Shown here: piece after piece, positions 8,518 through 17,303 of the stretch
Position numbering within the stretch: the stretch's first letter is position 1
How the letters are laid out: every line of letters starts with the position of its first letter
Source of the DNA: Planctomycetota bacterium
GTDB taxonomy: Bacteria; Planctomycetota; UBA1135; JADKAF01
Length of the DNA: 64,000 nt
Direction: 5' to 3'
Assembly (NCBI GenBank): GCA_016719295.1
Contig: JADKAF010000001.1
Span: 558,001 to 622,000, forward strand
Notes under the pieces: model-generated
Seen by the model: only the letters and a program-made list of their open reading frames with translations
Told to the model about the DNA's origin: nothing
Databases searched by the model: none
Made by a program: the position numbers and the translations under genes

Positions 8518-8777
8518 CGTGATTCGTCTTGGTGTCGGGGGCGCTGCGGGTTCGGAGGCTGACCTTCGGACCTGAGGGCGCCGCCGACAAGCCCGCGAGG
8601 GGGCGGATTCCACGGCGTAGGGGCTCATGTGTAAAGCGGGAGTTGGCAGCGCTTCGCGCCGAGGCCCGCCGCGGATGCGATCTCGGGGGAGTGAAGAAGG
8701 CTTTTCCGCGGGCTCCTCCCGGGGCCCATCCGGGGCCGATAGCAGGCGCGGCGCCTCCGAGCGCGCGAGGACCCCGC
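8518..8777. promoter_or_regulatory. Divergent intergenic region expected to hold two promoters
   Basis: 260 nt between the leftward sigma factor operon and a rightward membrane protein gene. It must contain the start of the sigma operon transcript and probably that of the gene at 8778. It holds a less GC-rich patch (TGTAAAG near 8630) that could belong to a leftward promoter, but no convincing -35/-10 pair was recognised. No hairpin of note was seen. Confidence 0.35.
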
Positions 8778-9647
8778 ATGTACCCTGCCTTCCGAGCTGC
8801 GTTGAGCTTGTGTCTATCCCTCCTGGCCTGCGGAGCTGCCGCGGCGCAGGACCGCATCGCGCTGAAGGACGGCACGGTGATCGAGGGGAAGGTGCGCTCG
8901 GTGAGCTCGGATCGCGTCTTGCTCGTCACCGGTGGCAGCGTCGTCGAGCTGAAGCGCGAGAAGATCGCCGACATCGATCTCGCTCCGGAGAAGGAGCAGG
9001 GTTCGGCTTTCGGCATCACCGCCGTGACCCCCGCGCCCGCGCCGAAGCCGAAGGCCAAGGTCGCGGCTCCGCGCGAAGCTCCGGCCGCGAAGAAGAAGCC
9101 CGTCGCCGAGACCGCGGCGACGCCTGGGCCCGCGGAGGACGAGGACGCGAAGAATAAGAGGAAGGGCGTCGCCGTCGGCGAGATCGAGTTCGAGCAGGAG
9201 AACGGCTGGAAGGCGCTGCTCAAGAATCGCCTCGGACTCGATCCGAACCAGCCGGTGAAGGTGCTGATCTACGCTCTGCTGGCGTTCTTGGTCGTCACCC
9301 TCGTGGTGGGGATCGCGTCGCGCCTCGCCGATCTCTATTCGCGTTCGCTGCGGCGCGTGGCCGGGTTCTCCGCCTGCACCGTGCTGCTGATCTTGCCGCA
9401 GGTCGTCTGGCTGCCTGCGGAGCTCGCGATCTTGAGCGCCGCTTTGGCCGCCGACTTCGTGATCTGGTGCCTCTTGGTGCGCGCCTTCTTCCACGAGCAG
9501 CTCTTGAAGAGCTGCGTCCTGCTCGTGGGCTCCGCTTTCGTGCTGCTCCTCGTCGCGCTGGGGGGCGAGGTCGGCCGCATGATGCTGACCAAGGGCAATA
9601 CTCCCGAGGCCAGCGCGCCGGCGATCAGCGCCGCGGAGAATCCCTGA
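8778..9647 (+). CDS. Secreted/membrane protein with N-terminal KDGT-type beta domain and C-terminal membrane helices
   Basis: 289 residues from the ATG at 8778. Signal peptide (residues 1-23, ends AAAAQD), then a small beta-domain RIALKDGTVIEGKVRSVSSD that resembles the short SH3-like repeats common in planctomycete secreted proteins. Residues 80-140 are a Pro/Ala/Lys-rich linker. The last 130 residues contain about four hydrophobic helices (LIYALLAFLVVTLVV, TVLLILPQVVWL, ELAILSAALAADFVIWCLL, SCVLLVGSAFVLLLVAL). The layout suggests an exported sensor-like domain tethered to the inner membrane. No enzymatic motif. It stands alone between the divergent sigma operon and the next membrane genes; function unknown. 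Confidence 0.75.
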   Translation: MYPAFRAALSLCLSLLACGAAAAQDRIALKDGTVIEGKVRSVSSDRVLLVTGGSVVELKREKIADIDLAPEKEQGSAFGITAVTPAPAPKPKAKVAAPREAPAAKKKPVAETAATPGPAEDEDAKNKRKGVAVGEIEFEQENGWKALLKNRLGLDPNQPVKVLIYALLAFLVVTLVVGIASRLADLYSRSLRRVAGFSACTVLLILPQVVWLPAELAILSAALAADFVIWCLLVRAFFHEQLLKSCVLLVGSAFVLLLVALGGEVGRMMLTKGNTPEASAPAISAAENP

Positions 9648-10005
9648 GCTCTCGCGCGGCGCTGCGGCACCGCTGCTCCAATCGCTCCGGGATGGGAGCG
9701 TAATGGCTCGGCCGCCGCGGGACGCCTTCCGTCCGTTCTTCGCGGTCTCGTCCCGGAACACCGTGAAGCACGTGTCGTCCCGCGGCGGTGCGAGCGCGCC
9801 CCCTGTGACAAAGGTCGTGCCGCGGTGGTCGGCGGTCGAGAATCTCACGGCGCCGTACGGCAAGGCCCGCGAATCGGCTCGCGCTGTCCGTCCTTGGCGA
9901 AGGGCGTCCGAGGCGTTATTACGATCGCGTGACGTGCGGCGCCGCCGCGCCACACTAGGGCGAACGCCGGCCGAGGACGCGAGGAAGGTGCAGACCGAGG
10001 AGCTC
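9648..10005. other. 358-nt gap with an open but doubtful N-terminal extension
   Basis: The frame of the following gene is open back to an ATG at 9703, which would add 101 residues rich in Arg, Ala and Pro with no recognisable domain or signal sequence. The segment around 9915 (gcgttattacgatcgcg) is the most AT-rich part and might belong to a promoter. I treat the stretch as non-coding upstream DNA; no repeat or RNA gene was recognised. Confidence 0.4.
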
Positions 10006-10698
10006 ATGCTGCGCGGGCTCGTGCTGGGCCTGCCGCTGGCGATCCTGCCGGGAGCGTTCGTCGATGCTGCGATCTACGAAGCGCGCCGCAACGGCTTCGC
10101 GGCTACGCTCGCGCTGCCGCTCCAGCGCGCGCTGATCGAGGTCCCGCTCTTCCTGCTGCTCGCGGTGGTGGTCGCGAAGCTGCCGCTCGGGTTTCTCGAT
10201 CACCCGGCGATCTACCTCGCGATGGGCCTCGTGCTCGCGCTCTGGGGCTGGTTCCTGATCGACCGCACCTCGTATCTCTCGCTCCGTATGGACGCGTCCT
10301 ACGTGCGCCTGCGAGGCGGAGAATCGCGAGCGGCGTTCTTCGGGCTCCTGCGCCGCTTTCCCCGCTCCTCTTGGTGGTGGGCGCTGTGGATCCCGATCGC
10401 GATGCGTGTCGCGGCCGACCTCGAGCTCGACCGCGCGCAGTTCGGAAGCCCGGCTTGGTGGTCGCGCGGCGCGTTGTTCGCCGCTGCGTACTATCTGCCG
10501 GCCGCCGCGATGTCGTGGTGGTTCGCGCTCGCCTTGGCGCGGCGCGAGCGCGCGCGCGAAGGCGACTTCTTCTTGCTGCCGAATCGCTCGTATCGCATCG
10601 CGGTATCGACCACCGGAACGCTCTTGCTGCTGCTCGGTGGCGAGTACGCGGTGCGCGTGCTCGGCAGCTACCTCGACTGGCCGGTGCTGACGCCATGA
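10006..10698 (+). CDS. Hypothetical integral membrane protein
   Basis: 230 residues from the ATG at 10006, preceded by GAGGAG three bases upstream. About five or six hydrophobic segments are visible: LRGLVLGLPLAILPGAF, IEVPLFLLLAVVVAK, AIYLAMGLVLALWGWFL, the WWWALWIPIAM segment, the AAYYLPAAAMSWWFALAL segment and STTGTLLLLLGGEY. No catalytic motif or known family was recognised. The frame is open upstream to 9703, but that extension is Arg-rich and does not look like a membrane protein start. It is coupled by an ATGA overlap to the next gene, so the two proteins may act together at the membrane. Confidence 0.65.
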   Translation: MLRGLVLGLPLAILPGAFVDAAIYEARRNGFAATLALPLQRALIEVPLFLLLAVVVAKLPLGFLDHPAIYLAMGLVLALWGWFLIDRTSYLSLRMDASYVRLRGGESRAAFFGLLRRFPRSSWWWALWIPIAMRVAADLELDRAQFGSPAWWSRGALFAAAYYLPAAAMSWWFALALARRERAREGDFFLLPNRSYRIAVSTTGTLLLLLGGEYAVRVLGSYLDWPVLTP

Positions 10699-11825
10699 AA
10701 CCTCGCTCCGCTCGCCGTCGACGCGTGCCGCGCGTGCTGCTCCTCCTCGCGCTCCTGCTGCTCCTCCTGCCGCTGGCGCCCGTCGACTGGGCGGGTGCCT
10801 TGCGCTTTTTCCAGGGCGGCTCTGACGCGGGACCCGGCGGAGGCGCGAGCGTCTCCGAGAGCTCGGCGGCCGCCACCTCGGGAGCGAGCTTCGCGTGGGC
10901 CGACTCGCTGCCGCGCCTCTCCGAGCGCGCGAGAGCTGGTGAGGCCGTGGCGGACCAGGCTCGCGTCGGCGAGCGCTGGCGCGCGCTCGCGACGGCGGTC
11001 GAGAGCGCGGCGACGGCGCGCGATCTCGGCGGAGCACGCCGCACCTTGGCCGCGGCGCGGGCGAGCTGGCTGAAGGACGTGCCTGCGTGCGCGGCGGCGG
11101 CGGAAGAGCTGTCGACCGAGCTGGAGCGGGCCGCGGAGGCGCATCGCCGCTCCGAGCTCGCTGCGACGGAAGCGGCACTGCAATCCGGCGACACGAGCGC
11201 TGCACGCTCGCGCTGGGAGGCGCTCGGCACGACTGGCGATGAGTTCGCGTTCGAAGACCTGGGTCGCCTCGCGCGGCAGGTGCGCGGGGCCGATCCCGCG
11301 CAGAGCAACGAGGAGCGAGCCCGAGAGCAAGCGCTCCTCTGGCGCCGCGGCGCCGCCGGGCAGCCGGGCGAGCAGGTCCTGCGCCAGGGTGTCGGGCTCG
11401 CCCTGCGCGCGGAGACAGCCGCGGAGGTGGGAGCAGCCTTGCGCCTCGCTCACGAGCTGGCGCGCTGCGTCTATCCTGCGCGGAGAGTCGCCGACGACCT
11501 GGACGGCGCGGGGCTCGAGCTGCGGTGGACCGGCAGCAGCGAGGCGGGGAGCGCCGCGCTGCGCGAGCGGGGCGGGGTCTTCGAGCTGCGCATCCCCGGC
11601 GCGGAGTCGTTCGCGCCCCTGCGTTCGCTCGAGGAGCCGGAGCTCGTGCACGTCGCTGTGGAGACCTTCGCCGCCCTCGGGCTGGGAGACGACGATGCCC
11701 GGGTCGCGCTGGCGATCCTCCTCGCGCGCTCCGGAGAACGCGAAGCGGCGCTGCGCTTGCTCGCAGCTCGGCCGGCGCTCGAGGACGAGGAGCGCCTGCG
11801 TTTCCTCGCCGCGATCGGCGGCTGA
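10695..11825 (+). CDS. Hypothetical membrane-anchored, Ala/Arg/Glu-rich repeat protein
   Basis: 376 residues. One N-terminal membrane anchor (LLLLALLLLLLPLAPV, residues 15-30) and a helical Ala/Arg/Glu-rich body with TPR-like periodicity (ALLLARSGEREAALRLLAARP-type pattern at the C-terminus: one helix pair, then EDEERLRFLAAIGG). No catalytic residues stand out. The ATG at 10695 overlaps the upstream stop as ATGA. The gene is convergent with the flippase-like gene that ends at 11836, leaving only 10 nt between. A scaffold or tetratricopeptide-like role is possible but unproven. Confidence 0.65.
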   Translation: MKPRSARRRRVPRVLLLLALLLLLLPLAPVDWAGALRFFQGGSDAGPGGGASVSESSAAATSGASFAWADSLPRLSERARAGEAVADQARVGERWRALATAVESAATARDLGGARRTLAAARASWLKDVPACAAAAEELSTELERAAEAHRRSELAATEAALQSGDTSAARSRWEALGTTGDEFAFEDLGRLARQVRGADPAQSNEERAREQALLWRRGAAGQPGEQVLRQGVGLALRAETAAEVGAALRLAHELARCVYPARRVADDLDGAGLELRWTGSSEAGSAALRERGGVFELRIPGAESFAPLRSLEEPELVHVAVETFAALGLGDDDARVALAILLARSGEREAALRLLAARPALEDEERLRFLAAIGG

Positions 11826-11835
11826 AGGCGGGCGC

Positions 11836-12849
11836 TCAGAGCTCCTGCGCCGCTTCGAGCTCGGCCTCGACGCTGCCGTGCCGGCGCACGAAGAGCAGGA
11901 GCGCTAGGTAGCCCACGAGCACGGCGAACCACAGCGTGCAGGCGCGCGCGACGAGCGTGATCGCGGTCGCGTCGCCGCGCGCGAAGCGCGCCTTGTCCAC
12001 GAGCAGCTTGCCGAGGCTGCTCTCGGTGATGCCGAGGCCGCCGGGAACGATCAGCACGAGCGCGCCCACCACGGCCGAGAAGGCGAAAGCGAAGGTCGCC
12101 CACAGCAGATCCGGCACCGGTGCGCCGTCGAGCGGGACGAAGCGCGAGAGGATCAGCCAGAACGCCACGCACTCGCAGCCCCACGAGACCGTCGAGATCA
12201 GGGTCGGCAGGAGCAAGTGGCGCGGCGCGAGCAGCGTCCGCGCGGATTGATAGGCGTTCTCGAGGCGCTCCGTGAAGCGCCAGATGAACGTGCGCCGGCG
12301 CGTGAGGCCGATCAGGAAGTACATGAGCCGCGGCGAGAAGAGCAGCGCGAGCAACGCGGCGATGAGCAGCAGGGTGCCGAAGAAGACCCAGCGCGCTTCG
12401 TGGAGCGTGCTGACCCCGCCGATCGCGATGAGGATGAGGTAGCCGGTGAGATCGGTGAAGCGCTCGGCGACGACGATCGGCGCGGAGCGGCTGAACGGCG
12501 TGCCATCGACCCTCTTGATCAGATAGCACTTGAAGACCTCGCCCATCTTGCCGGGCGTCACCGACAGCACGAAGCCCGAGAGGTAGATGAGGAACGAGGA
12601 GCTGCGCGGCAGGCGGATCCCGAGGAGCTCGCGGTAGTACTCCCACTTCAGGAAGCGCACGGCGTAGTTCAGGAACGCGAGCGCGCAGGCGCTCGGGATC
12701 ACCCACCACGAGGCCGAGAGGCGCGTGAAACCCTCGCGGACCTCGGCGAAGCCCACGTAGAGCACGAGCCCGAAGTAGATCGCGACACCGAGGCCCACCG
12801 AGATCAGGAGCCGGCGCTGGAGCTTCGGGGGTAGGAGATGCGAGCTCAT
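11836..12849 (-). CDS. Lysylphosphatidylglycerol synthase TM-domain / UPF0104 (AglD-like) membrane protein
   Basis: 337 residues with about eight membrane segments. The segment SVTPGKMGEVFKCYLI followed by FSRSAPIVVAERFTDL matches the signature of the LPG-synthase transmembrane family (PF03706), whose members include MprF flippase domains and archaeal AglD. VLIVPGGLGITESSLGKLL near residue 275 is the second conserved block of that family. No soluble aminoacyl-transferase domain is attached, so the likely role is moving a lipid or lipid-linked sugar across the membrane. ATG at 12849; 33 nt downstream of the antiporter gene's stop on the same strand, so the two may be cotranscribed. Confidence 0.82.
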   Translation of the reverse strand: MSSHLLPPKLQRRLLISVGLGVAIYFGLVLYVGFAEVREGFTRLSASWWVIPSACALAFLNYAVRFLKWEYYRELLGIRLPRSSSFLIYLSGFVLSVTPGKMGEVFKCYLIKRVDGTPFSRSAPIVVAERFTDLTGYLILIAIGGVSTLHEARWVFFGTLLLIAALLALLFSPRLMYFLIGLTRRRTFIWRFTERLENAYQSARTLLAPRHLLLPTLISTVSWGCECVAFWLILSRFVPLDGAPVPDLLWATFAFAFSAVVGALVLIVPGGLGITESSLGKLLVDKARFARGDATAITLVARACTLWFAVLVGYLALLLFVRRHGSVEAELEAAQEL

Positions 12850-12882
12850 CGAGGATTCGTTGGGGCGAAGAGGAGCGCCGGC

Positions 12883-15042
12883 TCAGGCGCGCGCCTCCTC
12901 CGGGGTGGGATCGGCGGGATCGGAACCGAGCGTGAGCAGAATCCCGGCCAGCGCGAGGACGGCGACCGCCAGGCAGAGCCAGGGCGAGAGGCCGAGGTAG
13001 GCGACGGGAAGGTAGCCCAGGACCAGCGTCACGATCATCACCAGCATGGCGTAAGGCGCCTGCGTCTTCACGTGTGCCAGGTGATCGCTGGCGGTGGCGA
13101 CCGAGGAGAGCACCGTGGTGTCCGAGATCGGCGAGCAGTGATCGACGAAGATCGAGCCTTCGAGCACCGCCCCGATCGAGAGCACGACGAGCGCCTCGGG
13201 GCCGAGGGCGCTGCGCTCGCCGAGCATCCAGGCCAGCACGACGACGTTGGGCAGCAGGATCGCCATGGTCGACCAGGAAGAGCCGATCGCGAAGGAGATG
13301 AGGCAGGCCGTGAGGAAGAGCACGGAGGGGAGCAGCTCCGGGGCGATCCAGTCGCGCGAGACCGCGACGAGGTAGGAGGCGGTCGAGAGCTCCTCGCAGA
13401 CCGCGCCGATGCTCCAGGCGAGGATGAGGATGGCGAACGCGAACCCGAGCGAGCGAATGCTGCGCAGCGCGGCCTCCAGCGCGTCGCGGAGGCCCAGGCT
13501 CCGCTCCACGAGCGCGAGCACCAGCGCGAAGGCGAAGCACGCGAGCGAGCCCACGAGGATCGCGGTGGTGGAGTTGGCCGCGTTCAGGACGCCGCGGAGG
13601 CGCGTCGCCCAATCCGCGCCGGGAATATCCCCCGCGCGGCCCGACCAGGCCAGCATGCCCAGCGTGAAGAGCACCAGCGCGACGAGAGGCAGGATCGCGT
13701 GGCGCGCCCGAGCTCTCTCGGGATGCTTCGGCTCGAGGCGCGCGCCGTGCATGTCGACCATCGGGCGCGCATCGGGAGCGATCGGCTGTCCGAGCTGTCG
13801 CGCGCGACGCTCGGCGCGCAGCATCGGGCCGAGCTCGCGGCGCAGCAGCACGGTGAGCGGGATGAACACCAGCGTCAGGATGCAGTAGAAGCGATACGGG
13901 ATCGTGCGCAGGAAGATCTCGAAGCCCTGCGCTTCGGTCCACAGCGGATTCGCCTGCGAGAGCTGCGGAGCGAACATCGAGATCTCGTACGCGATCCAGG
14001 TCGAGAAGATCGAGATCGCGGCGACGGGGGCGGCGGTCGAGTCGACGATATAGGAGAGCTTTTCGCGCGAGACGCCGCGTCGATCGCTGAGCGGCCGCAT
14101 CGTGTTGCCCAAGATGAGGCAGTTCGCGTAGTCGTCGAAGAAGATGAGCAAGCCGCAGAGATAGCTCACCAGCTGCGTGGAGCGCGGTCCGCGGGCGAAG
14201 CGCGAGAGCAGCGCGACCATGCCGTGGATGCCGCCCGCGCGCGACATCACGCCGACCGCCATCCCCAGGAACACGACGAAGAGCAGGATCTCGACGCGGA
14301 AGTGGTCGAGGAAGACGCGCTCCAAGAGCAGGTCGGCTCCGCACCAGCGCAGCGCGTCACCGGCGCGCGCGAGCGGCCCCTCCGCGCCGGCCGCGGCGAG
14401 CCAGCTCCCCAGCAGAACTCCTGCGAGCAGCGCGGGAATCGTGCGCCGCAGCAGCACCGCGAGAGCGATCGAGAGGAGCGGCGGCCAGAGCGAGCTCGCG
14501 TTCGGCCACGTTCGCGCGCCGGATCCGCTGCGGCGTTCCTCTGGATCCTCGAGCCAGAGCTCGAGGTCGAGCACCGTGCCGTCGTTCGCGGCCGCGAAGC
14601 GGGGCGTGATCCGCAGCCGCGCGCGGCGCGCTCCGGGACGCGCGGGCTCGTCGGGCCAGGTGAGCACGAGGTCGCCTTCGGCGAGCTCCTTTCTCACGGC
14701 GAGCAGCGCCTGGCGCACGCGGTGTCGGATCGCGCGCTCGGGATCCCGGCCCGTCGCGGGATCGCGGCGCAGCGCTTCGGGGCGGGAGGCGGCCTCGGCC
14801 GACGCCGCCTCGACCACCTGAGCAGCCGTGAACTCCGCGGCGAGCTCCACCTCGGCGAGGTGCGCGGCGCGCGGCGCCTCGCTCGCGGCGCCCGCGCCCA
14901 AGAGCTCGCGCCAAGCCGTGGCGGCGCCGTGCTCCACTCCGTCGAGGAACAGGCTCTCGCGATCGGCAGGCGTGAGCAGGAGGAACAGCGCGACGAGGAT
15001 GCCCGAAGCGGCTCCCAGGATGGTGGAGAGGTGGCGCCGCAT
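12883..15042 (-). CDS. NhaC-family Na+/H+ antiporter-like permease with N-terminal extracytoplasmic insert
   Basis: 719 residues from the ATG at 15042. The core from about residue 185 onward has ten or more membrane helices and the motifs of the NhaC family: IFFDDYANCLILGNTMRPLSD, the following SYIVDSTAAPVA, FAIGSSWSTMAILLP and SIFVDHCSPISDTTVLSS. Such transporters exchange Na+ (or amines/organic acids) for H+. Between the first helix (residues 8-24) and the core lies a soluble stretch of about 150 residues, Glu/Arg-rich, which most NhaC proteins lack. An alternative GTG/ATG start further upstream (to 15174) would place charged residues before the first helix and run into the divergent promoter region, so it is not preferred. 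Confidence 0.85.
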   Translation of the reverse strand: MRRHLSTILGAASGILVALFLLLTPADRESLFLDGVEHGAATAWRELLGAGAASEAPRAAHLAEVELAAEFTAAQVVEAASAEAASRPEALRRDPATGRDPERAIRHRVRQALLAVRKELAEGDLVLTWPDEPARPGARRARLRITPRFAAANDGTVLDLELWLEDPEERRSGSGARTWPNASSLWPPLLSIALAVLLRRTIPALLAGVLLGSWLAAAGAEGPLARAGDALRWCGADLLLERVFLDHFRVEILLFVVFLGMAVGVMSRAGGIHGMVALLSRFARGPRSTQLVSYLCGLLIFFDDYANCLILGNTMRPLSDRRGVSREKLSYIVDSTAAPVAAISIFSTWIAYEISMFAPQLSQANPLWTEAQGFEIFLRTIPYRFYCILTLVFIPLTVLLRRELGPMLRAERRARQLGQPIAPDARPMVDMHGARLEPKHPERARARHAILPLVALVLFTLGMLAWSGRAGDIPGADWATRLRGVLNAANSTTAILVGSLACFAFALVLALVERSLGLRDALEAALRSIRSLGFAFAILILAWSIGAVCEELSTASYLVAVSRDWIAPELLPSVLFLTACLISFAIGSSWSTMAILLPNVVVLAWMLGERSALGPEALVVLSIGAVLEGSIFVDHCSPISDTTVLSSVATASDHLAHVKTQAPYAMLVMIVTLVLGYLPVAYLGLSPWLCLAVAVLALAGILLTLGSDPADPTPEEARA

Positions 15043-15172
15043 GCGACGGGAGGCTCCGGGGGCCTCGGCGGATGGTAGCGGTCCGCAGGACGCCTTTCCA
15101 TCGCGGCGGGCGGCGCGCTTCCCGGAGTCCTTCGCAATCGCTAGCATGCCGCCCCTCGTCTGCGCTCGAACC

Positions 15173-15919
15173 ATGGAACTCCTCGGCCCGCTCTCGTTCG
15201 TCCTGCTCGCGCTCTTCGGCGCGCTGCTCTTCGTGCTCGCCTCGGCGCGCCTCCGTCGCCTCGAGGAGCGCGTGGAGGAGCTGCTGCGCAGCTTCGAGCG
15301 ATGGGAAACCGAGGCGCAGCGCTCGCCAGGCGGGTTGCAGCGGCTGGAAGCGGTGCTGGCTCAGGAACGCCAGAACCTGGAGGACGAGATGCGCCGCGAG
15401 CGCCACGCCTCCGAGCAGCGCTTGCAGAAGACCCACGAGGAGCTCGCGCAGCGCCTCGCCGAGCATCTGCGCACGGTCGAGTGGTCCTCTCCGAGCGAGG
15501 ATGCCGTGGCGCCGCCCGAGCTCGCGCACACGATGGCCGAGCTGGCGCGCGAGCTCGATGCGCTGAAGTCCGCCGTGGCCGCGACGCGCGGCGCCGCCGA
15601 GGAAGCGCGCGCGAGCGCCGACCGCTCCTCCTCCGGTTCGGAGGCCTTGAAGGGCGAGCTCGAGCGTTTGGCCAAGGCGCAGGAGCGCGGCGCGGATGCG
15701 CGCGCGACCCTGACCCGCCTCGTCACGGAGCACCTCGAGGCGCAGGGCTTCGAGCGCGTGGTCCTGCTCGGCGATCTCGAGCCGCGCCACCCCGAGGACA
15801 CGCAGCGCGTGCGCGTCGAGGCCGCGCGGCGCGACGCCGCCTGGAAGGGCCACGTCAGCGTGCGCGGCGGCCGCGTGGTCGACGTGACCCTGCAGCCTTC
15901 CTACTCGATGTTCCCCTGA
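15173..15919 (+). CDS. Membrane-anchored coiled-coil protein
   Basis: 248 residues. One N-terminal membrane helix (LLGPLSFVLLALFGALLFVLA), then heptad-rich coiled coil from about residue 25 to 180 (LRRLEERVEELLRSFERWE and LEAVLAQERQNLEDEMRRER), and a small C-terminal globular part ending VSVRGGRVVDVTLQPSYSM. The overall plan resembles RmuC-like or other membrane-tethered coiled-coil proteins, but no nuclease domain is present. It is divergent from the antiporter (130-nt shared region) and lies 76 nt upstream of asnS on the same strand. Function unknown. Confidence 0.7.
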   Translation: MELLGPLSFVLLALFGALLFVLASARLRRLEERVEELLRSFERWETEAQRSPGGLQRLEAVLAQERQNLEDEMRRERHASEQRLQKTHEELAQRLAEHLRTVEWSSPSEDAVAPPELAHTMAELARELDALKSAVAATRGAAEEARASADRSSSGSEALKGELERLAKAQERGADARATLTRLVTEHLEAQGFERVVLLGDLEPRHPEDTQRVRVEAARRDAAWKGHVSVRGGRVVDVTLQPSYSMFP

Positions 15920-15995
15920 GCTCGCGCTCCGCGCCGGCGCTCCAAGCCTCGAACCCCGCGGCGCAGCTCTGCGCCACCCCTGGCTCGATCTCCCC

Positions 15996-17288
15996 ATGCA
16001 GCACGTCTACGTCGAGAACCTGCGCGATCACGTCGGATCGGTCGTCACGCTGAAGGGCTGGCTCTACAACCGCCGCTCGAAGGGCAAGATCCACTTCCTC
16101 CAGCTCCGCGACGGCACCGGCATCGTGCAGGTCGTGATGGTCGCCGGTCAGGTCCCGCAGGATCAGTTCGAGGCCGCGAGCTCGCTCGGCCAGGAGTCCT
16201 CGATCATCGTGCGCGGCCTGGTGAAGAAAGACGCGCGCGCGCAGGGCGGCTATGAGATCGACGGCCAGGATCTGGTCATCGTCTCACCGGCGCAGGACTA
16301 CCCGATCCAGAAGAAGGAGCACGGGCCCGACTTCCTGCTCGACCATCGCCATCTCTGGCTGCGCTCCCGGAAGCAAGTGGCGTTGATGCGCGTGCGCAGC
16401 GCCGTGATCTTCGCGCTGCGCTCCTTCTTCGATCGCCGCGGCTTCGTGAACATGGACGCGCCCATCTTCACGCCGAACGCCTGCGAGGGGACCAGCACGC
16501 TCTTCGCGGTCGACTACTTCGAGGAGACGGCCTATCTCACGCAGTCGGGGCAGCTCTACGGCGAAGCGGGCGCGATGGCGCTCGGCAAGATCTACACCTT
16601 CGGCCCCACCTTCCGTGCCGAGAAGTCGAAGACGCGCCGGCATCTCACCGAGTTCTGGATGCTGGAGCCCGAGGTCGCGTACGCCGACTTGAACGACATC
16701 ATGCGCCTCGCCGAGGACATGCTCTCCGAGGTCGTGGCCGAGGTGCTCGCGCGGCGCGCAATCGAGCTCGAGATCCTGGAGCGCGACACGACCAGCTTGA
16801 AGCGCGTGCAGGCGCCGTTCCCGCGCGTGACCTACGACGAGGCGGCGAAGATCCTCGCCGAGGAAGGCACGGGCTTCGTCTACGGCAACGACTTGGGCGC
16901 CCCCGACGAGACCGCGATCAGCAAGCGTTTCGATCGCCCGGTGATGGTCACGCACTGGCCGGCCGACATCAAAGCCTTCTACATGAAGCGCGACCCGGCC
17001 GATCCGACGAAGGTCCTGGGCTGCGACGTGATCGCTCCGGACGGCTACGGCGAGATCATCGGCGGCTCGCAGCGCGAAGACGATCTGTCTCTGCTCGAGC
17101 AGCGCATCGCGCACGAGAAGCTGCCGAAGGAAGCCTTCGAGTGGTACCTCGATCTCCGCCGCTACGGCTCGGTGCCGCACGCGGGCTTCGGGCTCGGGCT
17201 GGAGCGTCTCGTCGCGTGGATCAGCGGGACCGAGCACGTGCGCGAGTGCATCCCGTTCCCGCGGACGATCTATCGCATGCGGCCGTAG
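15996..17288 (+). CDS. asnS: Asparaginyl-tRNA synthetase
   Basis: 430 residues, a normal length. Attaches asparagine to tRNA-Asn in the cytoplasm. The N-terminal OB-fold anticodon-binding domain occupies residues 1-100 (VTLKGWLYNRRSKGKIHFLQLRDG). The class II catalytic core follows: HGPDFLLDHRHLWLRS is the AsnRS-type linker, TYLTQ-like YLTQSGQLYGE, motif 2 in TFRAEKSKTRRHLTEFWMLE, and motif 3 in GFGLGLERLVAWISG. The subtype is AsnRS, not AspRS, judging from the linker and the lack of the AspRS insertion. Terminates at TAG 17286-17288, 15 nt from the convergent stop of the toroid protein gene. Confidence 0.97.
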   Translation: MQHVYVENLRDHVGSVVTLKGWLYNRRSKGKIHFLQLRDGTGIVQVVMVAGQVPQDQFEAASSLGQESSIIVRGLVKKDARAQGGYEIDGQDLVIVSPAQDYPIQKKEHGPDFLLDHRHLWLRSRKQVALMRVRSAVIFALRSFFDRRGFVNMDAPIFTPNACEGTSTLFAVDYFEETAYLTQSGQLYGEAGAMALGKIYTFGPTFRAEKSKTRRHLTEFWMLEPEVAYADLNDIMRLAEDMLSEVVAEVLARRAIELEILERDTTSLKRVQAPFPRVTYDEAAKILAEEGTGFVYGNDLGAPDETAISKRFDRPVMVTHWPADIKAFYMKRDPADPTKVLGCDVIAPDGYGEIIGGSQREDDLSLLEQRIAHEKLPKEAFEWYLDLRRYGSVPHAGFGLGLERLVAWISGTEHVRECIPFPRTIYRMRP

Positions 17289-17303
17289 GCGCGGATTCCT
17301 CGC

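Noticed and set aside
15920..15995. Possible small RNA or tRNA before asnS
   Set aside because: No cloverleaf or T-loop (GGTTCGANTCC) sequence was seen; just a GC-rich spacer.
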